Below are positions 43,371 to 55,025 of a DNA stretch of 64,000 nt, one piece after another. Under the pieces are notes generated by a model. That model ran no database searches and was not told the DNA's origin. It saw only the letters and a list, made by a program, of their open reading frames with translations. The stretch lies in contig WEDG01001022.1 of NCBI GenBank assembly GCA_017591395.1, positions 1 through 64,000 on the forward strand, written 5' to 3'. The number at the start of each line of letters is the position of its first letter. Position 1 is the first letter of the stretch. Position numbers and translations under genes: made by a program. The DNA comes from Schistocephalus solidus (Eukaryota > Platyhelminthes > Cestoda > Diphyllobothriidea > Diphyllobothriidae).

Positions 43371-46300
43371 ACAGTCCTTCACTAACCGCACTCTCGTGCA
43401 AAATATGGACATCGCTGCTTTTAACGACCAAACTTGTAGTCGAACGAAAGGTGCTGTCGTTTGAATTTCAAAAAGCTTATGGTTTCTGACTTCACTAAAG
43501 GACTGAGAAGTTGTAGTTTATAAAAAAAAGTAACCGTGCAAAAAAATGCAGGATGATCGAATTAGCAGTACTGACCGACAGTCATTTTGTAGCAGGGTTT
43601 TATAGGCGTGAGTCATTTTATTGTTGTACCGTGTAAAGTTTGGACACGTCCTGCTCTCAAGCTAGCTGATAAACGAGTTATCCCATTGCCTCTAGCAGAA
43701 AAACCCTTGTGATCCAGCATAATGATCAAAAGGTCTATACCATGTCAAACATTTGATGCACAAGCTAAATTATCAAATCGGTGCAGTTGAAAAAAAAACT
43801 CTAGGTTTAATATTTTGAGACATTGACGCACTGGTCCTCTCACAATCATCGTAAAAAACGGGAATAAATGCACATGTGCGCCCAGGGGTGCCGCTTCTAG
43901 ACAGGTCAACAAGCCCTGTACGCGTGATGTCTGTGTCTCGTGCTTCCAATTCCTCCTGAATCTAGTTCAGAGTGCCGCAACTAATAATGCACTCGCTAGC
44001 ATACGTTCCCTTTGTCTAGGTCAGACTGCAAGTGTGTAACTGAAACCAAGCTTACGCACGCATTTTCACAATGGAGGTTCATGATTAAATGTCACTTAAA
44101 GTACAATGATTCTGCAGCATTCTTGAGGTATCTTAAAACACTTGGGTCTCAGAAAAATATTCCGCATTTTCAGGAGAAAGCTCTTCGGACACCAATCACC
44201 TCGTACATAACTTTTGTTTGTATTATCTTCTCAAAAGCCGTGGAAGCGTGAAAGAGATTTGAAAACCACAGCTAAGGGTATTACTGATGAGACAAAGCCA
44301 GGTAGCAGATTTTTCAATCTTTTTAAGGCATTATGAATTTGTGTGTATACGAGCACCAAAAATATGCGGAGTAACTATGCCGTTGCCATAGCATGCTTTA
44401 CAGAAAGCAAAGACAAAACTAATACTCCCTGGTTTCAGTTGGTAGCAAATGAATGTTTAGTTAAATGTGCTACGCGAATAAATAACACTTCTAATTCAAT
44501 TAGATTCGAATGGCGAAAGCATTGCAACCAGAAAGTTTTATTTTTATATAAGGATCGATTCGAAATGCTTCTTTGGAAGTGAACTATTAGGGTTTCTAAA
44601 TTATATAATCGTAATGACATTATAAAATGCATAGTTTTCGTTAAACTTTATGTATAAATGTAATAGATTACAAACCTAAAAGGCAAATCCAAAGGCGAAA
44701 TAATTCTAAGATATTTTGGGAAGTTAAAAGACTTTACAAACGACGAAGAAGATATTTTTAATTAGTAACCTCGAACAATTTTGATAAGCAAATGAGGGAT
44801 ATTTGTCAGTACGTAAATATATTTGAAGTTATAAGGCCATCGAATATAAATGAAATGAATATTACTTAAGTAATCATGCTTTGAAAAATGCCATTTTACC
44901 AGTAGGATAAAATGTCGGTTATCTACTGTTTTATGTGATTTTGATGATATACAAATCTACTGGCACCATAACTAACAACGGTTAACTTAGGATCCGCATT
45001 CTAAACCACTGTGGAAAAAGAAGGAAGCTCTGGAATGAAGACCATTTCCGTTGACATTTAAGTTCATTTGAAGTGGGTTTGAACAGAAAAAAGGCAAAAC
45101 TAAGGTTATTTCTAAAAAAAATAAAAAATCAATTTCTTTCAAAACATGCGTATACATCGGGATTAAATGTTAAGAACAAATTGCTTGACGGCTTATCAAC
45201 CGCAACCAGTCTTTGCATAAAACTGATAAAGAATGGAAATAGACAGCACTTTGAATTAACAGAAAATCGATACATACCAGCAAGTGTCAGATGACAATGT
45301 AAAGAATAATAAATCAACTGGATACTTCTTAATATTTATGTAAATGGCACCTTAAACCAGATATAATTAAGTCTTTGGACATACTTTTACAATAAAGAAG
45401 CAAAATAACGAAGGTAAATACGCGGATTTAATTCTCCAAAACTGCATTAATAGCAAAAATAATTCAGTGGATTTATTATTATTTACATTGTCCTCTGACT
45501 CTTGCTTTAATCTATTGATTTTCTGTAAATTAAAATTGCTGTCCACTTCCATTCGTTAGGTGAGCTATGCACGGATGGGTTGCAGTTGATAAGCATGTAC
45601 GATATTTGTTTGTAACAATGCATCCTGCTGTATAATACTGTTTAAACTTCAGAACCGGTAAAAAATGCTTCAAAGTCAGACAATTATCACACTAGAAGAT
45701 ATTTTGCAAGATGACTACTCACAAATCTAAGCAAACACGTTCCAAATGGGTGCTCCAAGTCTGTGCAAGTCGTCCTGACGAATGAATAGGACGCAAATAT
45801 TAACGTTCCTCTAACGTGCACTGCGAAAATCTACGAATTTGCCAATTGATACCTAGTAGTTTTCTATCGACCTTTTACGCTCATTTATCAGACATGAAGT
45901 GAACCAATCAGTAAGGCCAAATACCGGCTAAGCGTAACCTCTGCTAGAGTTACGAATGCAATCAAACATTTTAGTTTTTTATTTCCCATCTGCTAGGCTA
46001 TAGAACGAACACTGCTTATTGATTTATAGATTATTTAGGGATACAGGATAACTGAACAGGAAATCTATTGATATCACAAGTCAAATGAATTTCACGGCGT
46101 CGCAGATGGGATCGAAATAAGCATTGAATAAATAATCGTTCCGATTCAAATTACTGTCAGCTCATAAGTGCTGCTTTTATGCGATTTCGACCACAGACAA
46201 AACAAATATCGACCCCCAAACTCCTAAGAACATTATTTGGAACTGCAATCTACACGTATCTGTGAGAACGGAAAAAAATTGACAATGAGGAAGCCGCCGG

Positions 46301-46721
46301 AGACAAAGAAATAAATCTGAGCACTTTGACTGACAGAGGGCACATGGTCGCACAACAGGCACTGTCAGCTAGCTTATCAGCGTGAATAATTAAAAACACT
46401 TTATTCACACCCGACTGCTTCGGGATGCGTGACGCACACTCTATCAAGGATCTGTGCGAGTTATTAATCAGAAGGTGATTTTGACTGAGACATGGGACCT
46501 ACATGATTGTTAGTTCAGGCCTTTCTGCTTAACTGTAGGTTTCTGGGAAAACCTTGATATATTTTAACGTTATTAAACTTAGAGTGATGTGATAATAAAA
46601 CTTGCATATCGCGTAAAAGCCAGAAATTCTAAGCTAATTACACTACAAATGTAAAACTGCAGTTAAGATGGATAGATACAATATCAACTAGGCAATGTGT
46701 TATCTTATATGTAGGTGAAAA
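43371..46721. other. AT-rich spacer
   Basis: No supported gene, RNA or repeat over about 3.3 kb. ORFs up to 79 codons (44,012, 44,343, 45,073) are Lys/Asn-rich chance frames without domains. Confidence 0.4.
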
Positions 46722-46985
46722 ATGACGTCCAAAAAATCAACAAATACCTACGTTATAATAGAGACCACAAAAAGAAGTAATCCGAAACTATCCACACATC
46801 ATCTCTACGGAGAAAATGAGAATGATTTCGCAAATAATGGCAAGCTAGGAGAACCTCGTTTTTCGAAGTCGTTCCGTTTGCTTCTTACAATCAGAAGACA
46901 CTTAAAAAATGATAAGCTCTCACCAATGCACACCTTAACGCCGAGCAGTCCCGAGGTACTTTCAATTGTCAAAAAAGTGCTCTGA
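46722..46985 (+). other. Unassigned 87-codon ORF
   Basis: The ATG at 46,722 follows an acceptor-like TATATGTAG|GTGAAAA. The peptide has balanced composition (YVIIETTKRSNPKLS; PRFSKSFRLLLTIRRHLKN; TLTPSSPEVLSIVKK) and ends at TGA (46,983). It has no recognised domain, and an overlapping minus-strand ORF exists. It could be a small exon, but is unproven. Confidence 0.25.
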
Positions 46986-47244
46986 GGCCGCTCTACCGTA
47001 TATTTTTGAGTCTGCAGAGGGACTTTAGGTAGCATGGGAATCGCTCGTCCGTCGCATATGCGTATGCCATCACGACCGACTGATTTTGAAAGTATTAGAA
47101 ATTACTAATAGTGCTGAGAATGCGCAAACCTTGTCTGTTATATTCTAGAGAATGAAGGAATTATCTTTCGCTGCATCGTATCTAAACTTTTACGTTTTCC
47201 GTTTACCGCAGATTTTATGTACCGACATATATATGGGCAAAGAA

Positions 47245-47331
47245 GCACTACCGTAAAAGACAATGGAGAATGGAAGAGCCGTTTCAGGCTTAATATGTGT
47301 CATGCGCCAGCCTTATGTATGAAGTGCTTTT
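47245..47331 (-). repeat. Possible SINE-1 body fragment fused to array 2
   Basis: GTAAAAGACAATGGAGAAT, GCCGTTTCAGGCTTA and GTCATGCGCCAGCC resemble the array 1 stretch AAAAAGACAAGGAAGACC, GCCATTTCTGGCTTATTA and GTCATCAGCCAGTC. The similarity is limited. Confidence 0.4.
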
Positions 47332-48586
47332 GCCCATCTGGTAGACACAGAGTGTGGACTGTCTGCGCCGTACTCGAGCGCATGTTTTTGTTGCAATTCC
47401 CGGCTGGTAATCAGGGTTCTGATAAGCTGAATGAAGGCAGAATAAGCCCGAAGCAGATTTAATCCATATACCCATATTCTCTGTAGTGTCACCTCTCTGT
47501 AATTAAAACTTGGCCGACTTCGGCCTGGTAATTTGTTGCCTGCTCGTGATCTTTTCCACCCATACGGAGCTTGTTTGCTTCAGGAAGCCACTAGATCGGT
47601 GTGTGCCTATTCCTGTTTGAATAAATATCCGATCTGCAGCGACCGAGAATGAGAGGCGGTGAGGCACTGATGAACTCCAGTTCGATAAAGTACTTACGAC
47701 CCATCTGCTAGACACAGTGTGTGGACTGTCTGCGCCGTACCAGAGCACATGTTTGTGTTTTCATTACCTGCTGGTAATCAAGGTTATGATTGCCTGAATG
47801 AAGGTAGAATAAGCCCGAAGCAGATTTAATCAATATACCCATATACTCTATCAGGTCACCTCTTCGGAATTATAAATTGGCTGACTTTGGCCTGGTAATT
47901 GGTTGCCTGTTCGTGAACATTGCCAACTATACGGAGCTTGATTGCTTCGGGAAGCCACTAAATCGGTTTGCGTCTATTCTTGTTTGAATAAATACCCGAT
48001 ATGCTGTGACTGAGAATGAGAGGTGTTGAGGCACTGAGGAACTCCGTTTCGATGAAGTGCTCATGACCTATCTGCTAGACCCAGTGTGTGGATTGTCTGC
48101 GTCGTATCTGAGCGCAAGTTTGTGTTACCAGTCCCAGCATGTAGTCAGGACAATGAAGGGCCGAATGAAGGCAGACAAAGGCCAAAACAAACAATATAAA
48201 TATACCCACAAGCTCTGACGTGTCTTCTCTCTGCAATTATAACATGGCGGAATTCCGTCTGGTAATTGTTTGCCTGTTCCTGACCTTTTCATCCCAAAAT
48301 GAGCTTGTTAGCTTCGAAAAGCCACTATTTCGGTGTGTGCCTATTCCTGTTTGAATAAATACCTGTTATGCAGCGACAGAGAATGAGAAGTGGTGAGGCA
48401 CTGAGGAACTCCGGTTCGATGAATTCCTTATGACCCATCTGCTAGACCCAGTGTGTGGGCTCTCTGCGCCATACTCGAGCGCATGTTTGCGTTTTTCGTC
48501 CCAGCTGGTACTCAGGGTTATGATTGGCTGAATGAAGGCAGAATAAGCCCGAAACAGACTGTTTCAATCTACCCATATTCTCTGTC

Positions 48587-48588
<2 letters not shown>
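47332..48588 (+). repeat. Tandem array of ~366-bp units (array 2)
   Basis: About 3.4 head-to-tail units, anchored by GACCCATCTGCTAGACCCAG-like sequence at 47,332, 47,699, 48,065 and 48,431 (period ~366). Each unit has CTGGTAATCAGG, GGCAGAATAAGCCCGAA, CTTCGGCCTGGTAAT, AAGCCACTA, TGTTTGAATAAATA and GAGGCACTGAGGAACTCC. A B-box-like GGTTCGATGAATTCC occurs near each unit end. The array stops in (TA)n at 48,588. No hammerhead core was found. Unit sequence is unrelated to arrays 1 and 3. Confidence 0.88.

Positions 48589-48631
<43 letters not shown>
48588..48631. repeat. (TA)n microsatellite at end of array 2
   Basis: A pure TA tract directly after CTCTGTCG of the last ~366-bp unit. Tyr-Ile ORFs over it are artefacts. 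Confidence 0.95.
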
Positions 48632-48632
<1 letters not shown>

Positions 48633-49750
48633 CAGTATCATGTCTTCATAGTTTGTTACGTCAGTTGATGTTATACAGGGACGCCCGCAAAAGATGGTTA
48701 ATTTAGGTATTAAATAAATTTCCTCAGTTATATATGAAAGGTTAATGTGTACGTAACATATCAACAGGGTTTTACTTTAAATTTTTTTAATGAGTCATAC
48801 CCGCTAACTAAGTTGTTTTTGAATTTTTGCTGTATCGCTATGTGAGAAATGTCTAGGAGACTATGGCAGGGTTTATAAGAACTTAAAAAATAAGAATAGT
48901 CATATAATATATGCTTTATTACTTCGTTAAATTAAATCTTGCACGGGGTCTGAAGCGAAACCCCAAATTCAAGAAGAAATGATGGCACGTAGTAATCTGT
49001 CATCCAAAAATGTGCAGAATTTATTTATCTTGGCTGTAGGCATGCAAATTTGATCAAATAAGCTACCAAAATACTACAGTTACTTATCCCATCGTTCTCT
49101 ATTTATGCGCACGCAAATTATGCTGTTGTGGAGAGTACCAGGTTAACCTGGTTCATGCAGATAAATGCAGGTTTTTTAATTCGCATTGACTAGTAATTTG
49201 GTTAATTTAACAATCACCGAATGTGTTCGCATTTACAATTGCTTGGTCTCTCATATTCTCAGTATTCGGCGGAATTATGTCAGTTAAGGCCTTTTGCCAT
49301 GTCTTCGTAAGTACGCAAACATCTTCTTCTACATTACTGCTCACAAACGCTCTGCTTCTGCGCTTGCTTCCTATGTGACCGACTGGTCTATCTAGGTCAA
49401 GTCATGAGTTTGAATCAGCATGGAGAAGACTGTGTCTCCTGGTAAGCATTGCATCGCAGAACACTCTGGCAATCACCTCATCCTCAGCTGCGTCCAACTA
49501 CTGGAAAATAACATATTCTTACGTACTTCACAGAGTGCAAGATAATTGTCTTTGGAAAAAATGGATCGCATTTACACAAGTTTGTGAATAACATTCTGCA
49601 TTTTATATTTCCAAAGTGATCAGATTTATGCATGGGTCACACATTTTTGAATTTCGATTGTGCCTGTACTTCGTTACTACATTGTAATTTTTTTATTTTT
49701 TAAAGATGCGTTAAATTTTAGATCACTAAGAATATTCACACTCCGAATCA
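48632..49750. other. AT-rich spacer
   Basis: No gene or repeat is recognised in about 1.1 kb. Confidence 0.4.
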
Positions 49751-49751
49751 G

Positions 49752-50027
49752 TATGCCATGTGGCATCCCGAGGCACATCGGCCACGATTCACGTTCTGCC
49801 AGTTGGAAACATCACTTCCCGACGTATTCAGACCAAACTGTTTATGGCAGATTCAATCATCCATCCGTCAGTTTAAAGTCCCAATGGGCCAAAATATAAC
49901 ACAGAAAGAAATGCTTCCAGATTTAAATTTAATGCCATACCAAATGGCCTGGCGACAAACAGATTGCGTTAAACATAAAAATAGATATTTCAATCTTATT
50001 CGTGTTTATGGGAATGAAAATACGTAA
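49752..50027 (+). other. Unassigned 90-codon ORF
   Basis: Begins after an acceptor-like CCGAATCAG. The peptide has ordinary composition (YAMWHPEAHRPRFTFCQLE; QIQSSIRQFKVPMGQ; MPYQMAWRQTDC), and TAA closes it at 50,025. It lies just beyond the stop codon of the minus-strand membrane-protein gene, so it may sit opposite that gene's 3' UTR. No family is recognised; exon or chance. Confidence 0.25.
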
Positions 50028-50131
50028 AATTGTTAATGGAAGCAGTCTCATTGAAGACATTGATGCACGTAAATGTTGCTGTGAAGGAGTAAATGCACTT
50101 TGTTGAATATAATTCGGATCACGCGACGGCA

Positions 50132-51587
50132 TCACACGGACCAAATGTCATCCACGCTTGCTTCGCAAGAACTCATAGCATTGATAGCTTCATCGTAGGA
50201 CTAGATGAAGAGGTTAAGTTGTAACAGGAAAAAGCAAATTTTGGCATTTTGTGATACCGATAGTATCCTTTCAGTAGGTGGTAAATGAAAAGATAAATAT
50301 TTTTCTGATAGATGCCTATGCAAATGCTCGTGCTCGGTACGCGCTTATGAGCAAACACCCATATTGTAAGGAGCAACTTAATAATGCTATGCGTCTAGTC
50401 AAACGAGCAGACATCTCTAGAATACCAATACTTAAGCAAACAGTTTAACTGAAATCATTTAACGAAAATTAAACCAAGGCATATCTTGAAATGTTTTCAG
50501 CAGATGCAGGCTTCACGCTCTATTGACATCTTGGCGCAAGCATATTGTATGGTATTTGGTTTAAGTGGAGAAAACTCTGATACGAAGCTGCATAATGTGT
50601 AGAAAAGTCTCTTTTTTAAGAATGTGCTCATATTTACTCGCCATGGATTTAACAAAAATTGGAAAGCATTTTCAATCAAAGAAATACTTTGAGACAATCA
50701 AAATCTGATTTTAATACTTTTAGCTGCTACGTAACTGTTGGGTGGACTCGAGTTTTAGCCCCAAGGCAAGAGCGGAATGAGTGAGTGTCGGTAGCGATCG
50801 GTGAGCGTTTCTTAACTTATATAGATATTGCAGATCTAAACCATCAAGACAATGAGCCCGTGGCGCAGTCATTAAGAGCACTAATCTTCTAATCAACAGG
50901 TCGTGGGTTCAAGCCACGGAGAATACAACACCTGGGCTTGGGTTTGACTGACGGATGACGGCTGAAGAACGCGAAATGGCCATTTCATTTTCCTTTATCT
51001 TTTTCGGCATTTTTAGTCTACAATTACAATAATTCCAATTGCTCATAGCGGTCTCAATTTCCACAGGTATTCAAAAAGAATCTTTGCTTACCGGAGGTTG
51101 AATAGAGAGTCGTCGCGCATATTTTGATGTCTCCCTTAGGAGAAGGAGGCTGATGCCAAGCACAATAGTGCAAATGCTGATCAAGGAGCAACCAACGGTT
51201 ATCAGGGCATAGGATTGCGAATATGAAGAGCTAAAATGAAGTCATAAATTTTACAGTTAGCACTGAAGGGCATCTGAACCAGCCGGCACAGAATCTCAAC
51301 TTATTGCAAACTATCAAGCAGAATCTTCTGAAGTCAACAAATATTTCCCCTTAGTTACATAACATGCTGATGGATTCTCAGAATAAAACGTACGAAAATA
51401 AATTATTCAATTACCACAATGAATTACCTATTGTGTTCGCAGTACTTCATGTCTCGCTGGGAACATTCTTTTGCAGTTATTTTTAAAAGTCGCAGGTTGT
51501 AAGTTCCCATGGCCAGCGATATCATGGCCCAGATGAAGAGAAGGCCGTTGATGATCTCACAGGTGATGTACAATCGGGGTGAGCAAA
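50132..51587 (-). CDS. Multi-pass membrane protein with C-terminal PPSY tail (3' exons)
   Basis: Three exons on the minus strand join in phase. Exon 51,428-51,587 has acceptor ATTATAG, 52 full codons, and donor AG|GTAATT. Exon 51,092-51,230 has acceptor TTTTAG, 46 full codons plus the split Ser, and donor CCG|GTAAGC. Exon 50,132-50,200 has acceptor CTCTTCATCTAG and 22 codons to TGA. The product has one membrane segment around ITCEIINGLLFIWAMIS, a ~25-residue loop with two Cys (ECSQ, KYCEHN) and a possible N-glycosylation site NSS across the splice, then a second segment (TVGCSLISICTIVLGISLLL). A cytosolic tail follows with the WW-domain ligand PPSYDEAI. The layout suits TM3-loop-TM4-tail of a four-pass protein, but the family is not identified. 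5' exons were not found; a 60-bp candidate at ~52,112-52,171 does not fit the phase. Confidence 0.8.
50740..51020 (+). repeat. SINE-1 copy in the last intron of the membrane-protein gene
   Basis: A leading GCGATCGGTGAGCGTT is shared with 7,355. The tRNA-like part, 50,855-50,921, has GCCCGTGGCGCAG, a 7-nt loop CTTCTAA (50,886-50,892, anticodon UCU) and the B box GGGTTCAAGCC. The body has ACGGATGACGGCTGAAGAAC, AATGGCCATTTCATTTTCC and TTTTTCGGCA. The element is opposite in orientation to the host gene. Confidence 0.8.
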
Positions 51588-53345
51588 CTATAATTGGCAT
51601 TTTAGGCGAAATGCTTCGATCACAGTTTTGCATCTTTACGTGCACTTCAAGAAACAGTAAAAAAAGCATGACAGTCCGGGAATATGTGGTTTTGTATTAT
51701 GTAGATGTAAAATTATACTGTTAAATTAACCACAGCTTTGAAAATATGATCGAATGATAGCCTTTACTGTACGCCAGTTGAGTCAAAAAGAGTCCAACTC
51801 TAAAGCTTGGAATTTTCATCGGTGAAGGGTAACAGTTACCTGATGCTCGCAATTAGGCACCTATATTGACTACTTAAAAAACTTGCTTAAGTAGCATGAC
51901 CTGTAGAATATCAAAGAGTGTGTTTAACTTCATAGAACAGAATCGCTTCGGTTTAAATTGGAAAGGGCCTTGAAAGAGAAAGGGTTTGAAGAAAACAAGC
52001 ACGGTGCTCTTCCTTATTCTAAATCCAGAAAATCAAACACAAGAATCTGATTTACTAGCTTTACACCCAATTAATAGCTAGAAATATCTTGATAGGAAAT
52101 ATTGAGGTGCTTACCGGTGTAGCTGCGTTTCCCAGGACTTCAGGTTTCCTTTCGGCATCTGTGGCTACACCTGCCTATTTATTCACTTGTAAGGATGCGT
52201 GGTATTCCAAGGTCATACCGGCATGAAACAATGTCACGCTCATTTATCTTGCGAACGGTATATGCAAAAGTGAGCTGCCTGCATTGATCGTAAATAGCTC
52301 ACCTGCAAGAAATGTGCATGCAGGGAGAGTAAAGTTTGTATCGTGGTGTGGTAGTGTAATTTAAACATTAAAATTTATGGCACAGGTAAGTAGAAAATAA
52401 GTTTACAATTTCTTTAGTTTTTTTGAAATTCTGCGTTGCTAAATTCAAAACGCACCTTTTTGTCGGTTCTGATTTTATGGCAATAAATATTTACCTAATA
52501 TGGAATTCGGATGATTGCTTGTAGCATGCAAAATCAAGGTAATACTTCATAAGCTTTTATTCAACTGAGAAAGTGTGGATTTTTCCTCCGACCTAACTTC
52601 GTCATCCTCCAGTCATAGCCATATGTAGAAGAACAGAGAAAGACACCAGCAAAAAGCGTGCCTCTGAGGTCAGTACTTATTTGCAAGCCTATCAATCTGG
52701 TTGCTAACCTGCAGCTATTTGTTTGTTTACAGGTGTTAAAGCCTTTCTCACTGACTGGTGGTGTTTTAATCAGGCTACTGCTCTTGAGCAATTTGTACCC
52801 TTGGACAGTGCAGCGACAAGAACCTTGAACGTATTGGCTAACAGACCCAGCAAATTGGATCTTTATAAATATACGGCAAATATTTCTCAAAATTTCTATC
52901 CAAATTTACCTTCCCCGTGCCTGATTAAATGATCCTTAAATTGATGGATTGAACGGCTTGAAAAACATGTTTATGGTCAACTGCATGAAAGGCCGGAAAC
53001 AGCTTCATCATCTGATCGTCCTCCTGTGCACAAAAAGCACGATAACCCGCCTCGTTTGATTGCGTTCAGTGATGTCGGCGCAACAGCTGACGCATTATAC
53101 GTGATAAATAATAAAGAATAAGAAGGCCATTCGGTCACTGGAATCATTCATCAAAAAATGTTATACTTTAACTGCCGTCCAAAGTCCGCGATAAAAGCGG
53201 AAACAAAACAGGCAACATCTAGAGGTGTTAGTGATCAATCTTACATCAATAATTCCAGCTTGGAAGTAACTACAAAGGACTCTGTATGCCAGTGCCAGGT
53301 TCATATTTGTAAATGTTGACAGATTTGAATAACTGTTTTGACCCG
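51588..53345. other. Spacer or upstream intron, weak exon candidates only
   Basis: A minus-strand segment at ~52,112-52,171 (open frame GVATDAERKPEVLGN, donor CCG|GTAAGC) and a plus-strand acceptor TTTGTTTGTTTACAG at ~52,733, followed by a 66-codon frame, are the only exon-like signals. Neither connects in phase with a neighbour. Confidence 0.3.
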
Positions 53346-53349
53346 TGTC

Positions 53350-53470
53350 TGAAAAATCCGCGGCAATTGTGGGAGTCGAACCCACAGCAGCAAGGCAATC
53401 GCTTAAGTGCACCCAATGCTCTAGCCGACTGAGATACGAGGTTTCCACCGGGAGCCATGATTTAAATCAC
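53350..53470 (-). repeat. SINE-2 tRNA-like part
   Basis: Reverse complement: CATGGCTCCCGG, an A-box-like TATCTCAGTCGGCTAGAGC, then GCCTTGCTGCTGTGG and the B box GGTTCGACTCCC. The wide A-B spacing and the family flank CATGGCTCCCGGTGG argue for a SINE rather than a tRNA gene. Confidence 0.65.
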
Positions 53471-53474
53471 ACTT

Positions 53475-54160
53475 GAATAAAGTGACCTGCACAGCCTACT
53501 GCATGCTATGTTATCCCCTTATTCTCAGTCAGAAAGCTGAGTGCACAAGCCCGACGTTGAGCAACTGCAAAAACGTGTTTGCTGACTTCACTTTTCAAGT
53601 TGAACATGGGAATATTCGCAGAAATATTTGCCTGGACGATGTTGTAAGCATCATCATATCACGGCAGCATTCTCAAAAATGGTTTATCCTGCGACAATTA
53701 TGCCATTCCTACAGTACGTGCTGAAGAATTCGCATTTCAGCAATGTTCTACATGAATAATACATGGTGTTTGTTAAAACTTTGATGTATGCGCAACTGGT
53801 TATAAAAAGTGTTCTTGTAAGTTGAGTTTTCGACAAATAATATAATGCAATGGTACATTAAGACAACTTTGACATTTTTTGTGAAGAAGGAGCATATTCT
53901 GATGCTCAAAAACCTACAGGAATTTCGAAAATAACATTAACGGTAGCCTTTTTCCAAGGAAACAAAAAACTGCTTAGAAAATTGCACAAGTTTGCGTCCT
54001 TTAATATTATTGAAATTGTGGGTTTAACAGGCCAAGATCAAGTACCTGCTGATACAGATATTGATGATACGTTAAACGGCGTGCTACAACACGAACTGAG
54101 AGTTGCAATTGTGATGTCAGAAAATAAATCAATTATAAAACTACTTGACATATTTGAGTA
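53475..54160. other. AT-rich spacer
   Basis: No supported gene. An 83-codon plus-strand ORF at 53,473-53,724 starts inside the SINE flank and has no domain. Confidence 0.35.
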
Positions 54161-54162
54161 AT

Positions 54163-54187
54163 TAATATATATATATATATATATATA
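54163..54187. repeat. (TA)n tract at left edge of array 3
   Basis: A pure TA run immediately before the inverted piece of the ~355-bp unit. Confidence 0.9.
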
Positions 54188-54599
54188 AAAAGGAAATAAT
54201 TTCTGCAATTATTAAGTGCATGACATGGAGTCAGATGATTCAGACATGACGTTTTAGGGTCAGACCCGCCGCAGCATCACGCAGCAGCAGAAACATCGGC
54301 GAAACCAATGTCTGGGCTTTTAGCTAGTACCTATGTCGGAAGTACGGTATAATATGTGTGCCATATACGATTCATACTACTTGTAGTACTACTTGTTTGT
54401 AGAATGTGCAGAACGTGGTTATTCCACAGTGATTGATTGTCTTCGATCCAAATGTTCATTGAAATTTCGGCTCTGACACTAAAAAGTCATGTCCGAATCA
54501 TCTGACTCCATGTCCTGCACTTAATAATTTCAGAAATTATTTCTTTGATTATTCTCTGGAGTCCATATACCAGAATCCGCATAGAGAACGCTGAAAGGA

Positions 54600-54671
54600 C
54601 CCACTGAGGAGCCGAACCCCTCGTTGCTGCGTCACGCAGCAGCAGAAACATCGGCGAAACACTTGTCTGGG
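54600..54671 (+). ncRNA. Type I hammerhead ribozyme, unit A (best preserved)
   Basis: Order along the plus strand: stem I CCCA (54,600-54,603); core CTGAGGA (54,604-54,610, with G at the variable seventh position); stem II GCCGA (54,611-54,615), paired with TCGGC (54,651-54,655); core GAAA (54,656-54,659); stem III ACA, loop CT, TGT (54,659-54,666); cleavage nucleotide C (54,667); stem I TGGG (54,668-54,671). Stem I continues outside as GCTGAAAG/CTTTTAGC after a 2-nt bulge (8 bp, one G-U). The stem II loop holds its own hairpin TGCTGCG-TCA-CGCAGCA. All conserved core positions are present and the site is a GTC-type triplet (TGTC). Predicted cut after 54,667. The self-cleaving activity is inferred from structure. 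Confidence 0.85.
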
Positions 54672-54953
54672 CTTTTAGCTAGTACCAATGTCGGAAGTAC
54701 GGTATAATATATGTGCCATGTACGATTCAAACTACTTGTCGTACTACTTGTTTGTAGAATGGGCAGTAAGTGGTTATTCCACAGTGGTTGATTGTCTTCG
54801 ACCCAAATGTTCATTGAAATTTCGGGTCTGACCCTAAAAAGTCATGTCCAAATCATCTGACTCCATGTCCTGCACTTAATAATTTCAGAAATTATTTCCT
54901 TGATTATTCTCTGGAGTCCATATACCAGAAACCGCATAGAGAACGCTGACGGA

Positions 54954-55025
54954 CCCACTGAGGAGCCGAACCCCTCGTTGCTGCGTCGCGCAGCAGCAGA
55001 AACATTGGCGAAACACGTGTTTGGG
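54954..55025 (+). ncRNA. Type I hammerhead ribozyme, unit B
   Basis: CCCA, CTGAGGA, GCCGA ... TTGGC (C to T keeps the pair as G-U), GAAA, stem III ACACGTGT, cleavage nucleotide T, TGGG. The inner hairpin is TGCTGCG-TCG-CGCAGCA. Predicted cut after 55,021, 354 nt from unit A. The outer stem I is weaker than in unit A. Confidence 0.8.

Noticed and set aside
47660..48440. Hammerhead ribozyme in array 2 (CTGATGA or CTGAGGA followed by GATGAA)
   Set aside because: The second core is GAAG, GAAT or AAAG rather than GAAA, no consistent stem II closes, and no paired cleavage site follows.
48453..48764. ORFs rich in Tyr-Ile at the end of array 2
   Set aside because: They translate the (TA)n tract at 48,588-48,631.
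50855..50921. A functional tRNA-Arg(UCU) gene
   Set aside because: The D and T parts are recognisable, but the acceptor stem is imperfect and the 3' side continues into the SINE-1 body.
52112..52171. An upstream exon of the membrane-protein gene
   Set aside because: It has a good donor (CCG|GTAAGC) but its open frame ends in phase 0, whereas the exon at 51,587 needs one leftover base.
53350..53470. A genuine tRNA gene on the minus strand
   Set aside because: A and B boxes are good, but spacing is too wide, no acceptor stem closes, and the flanks match the SINE-2 family.
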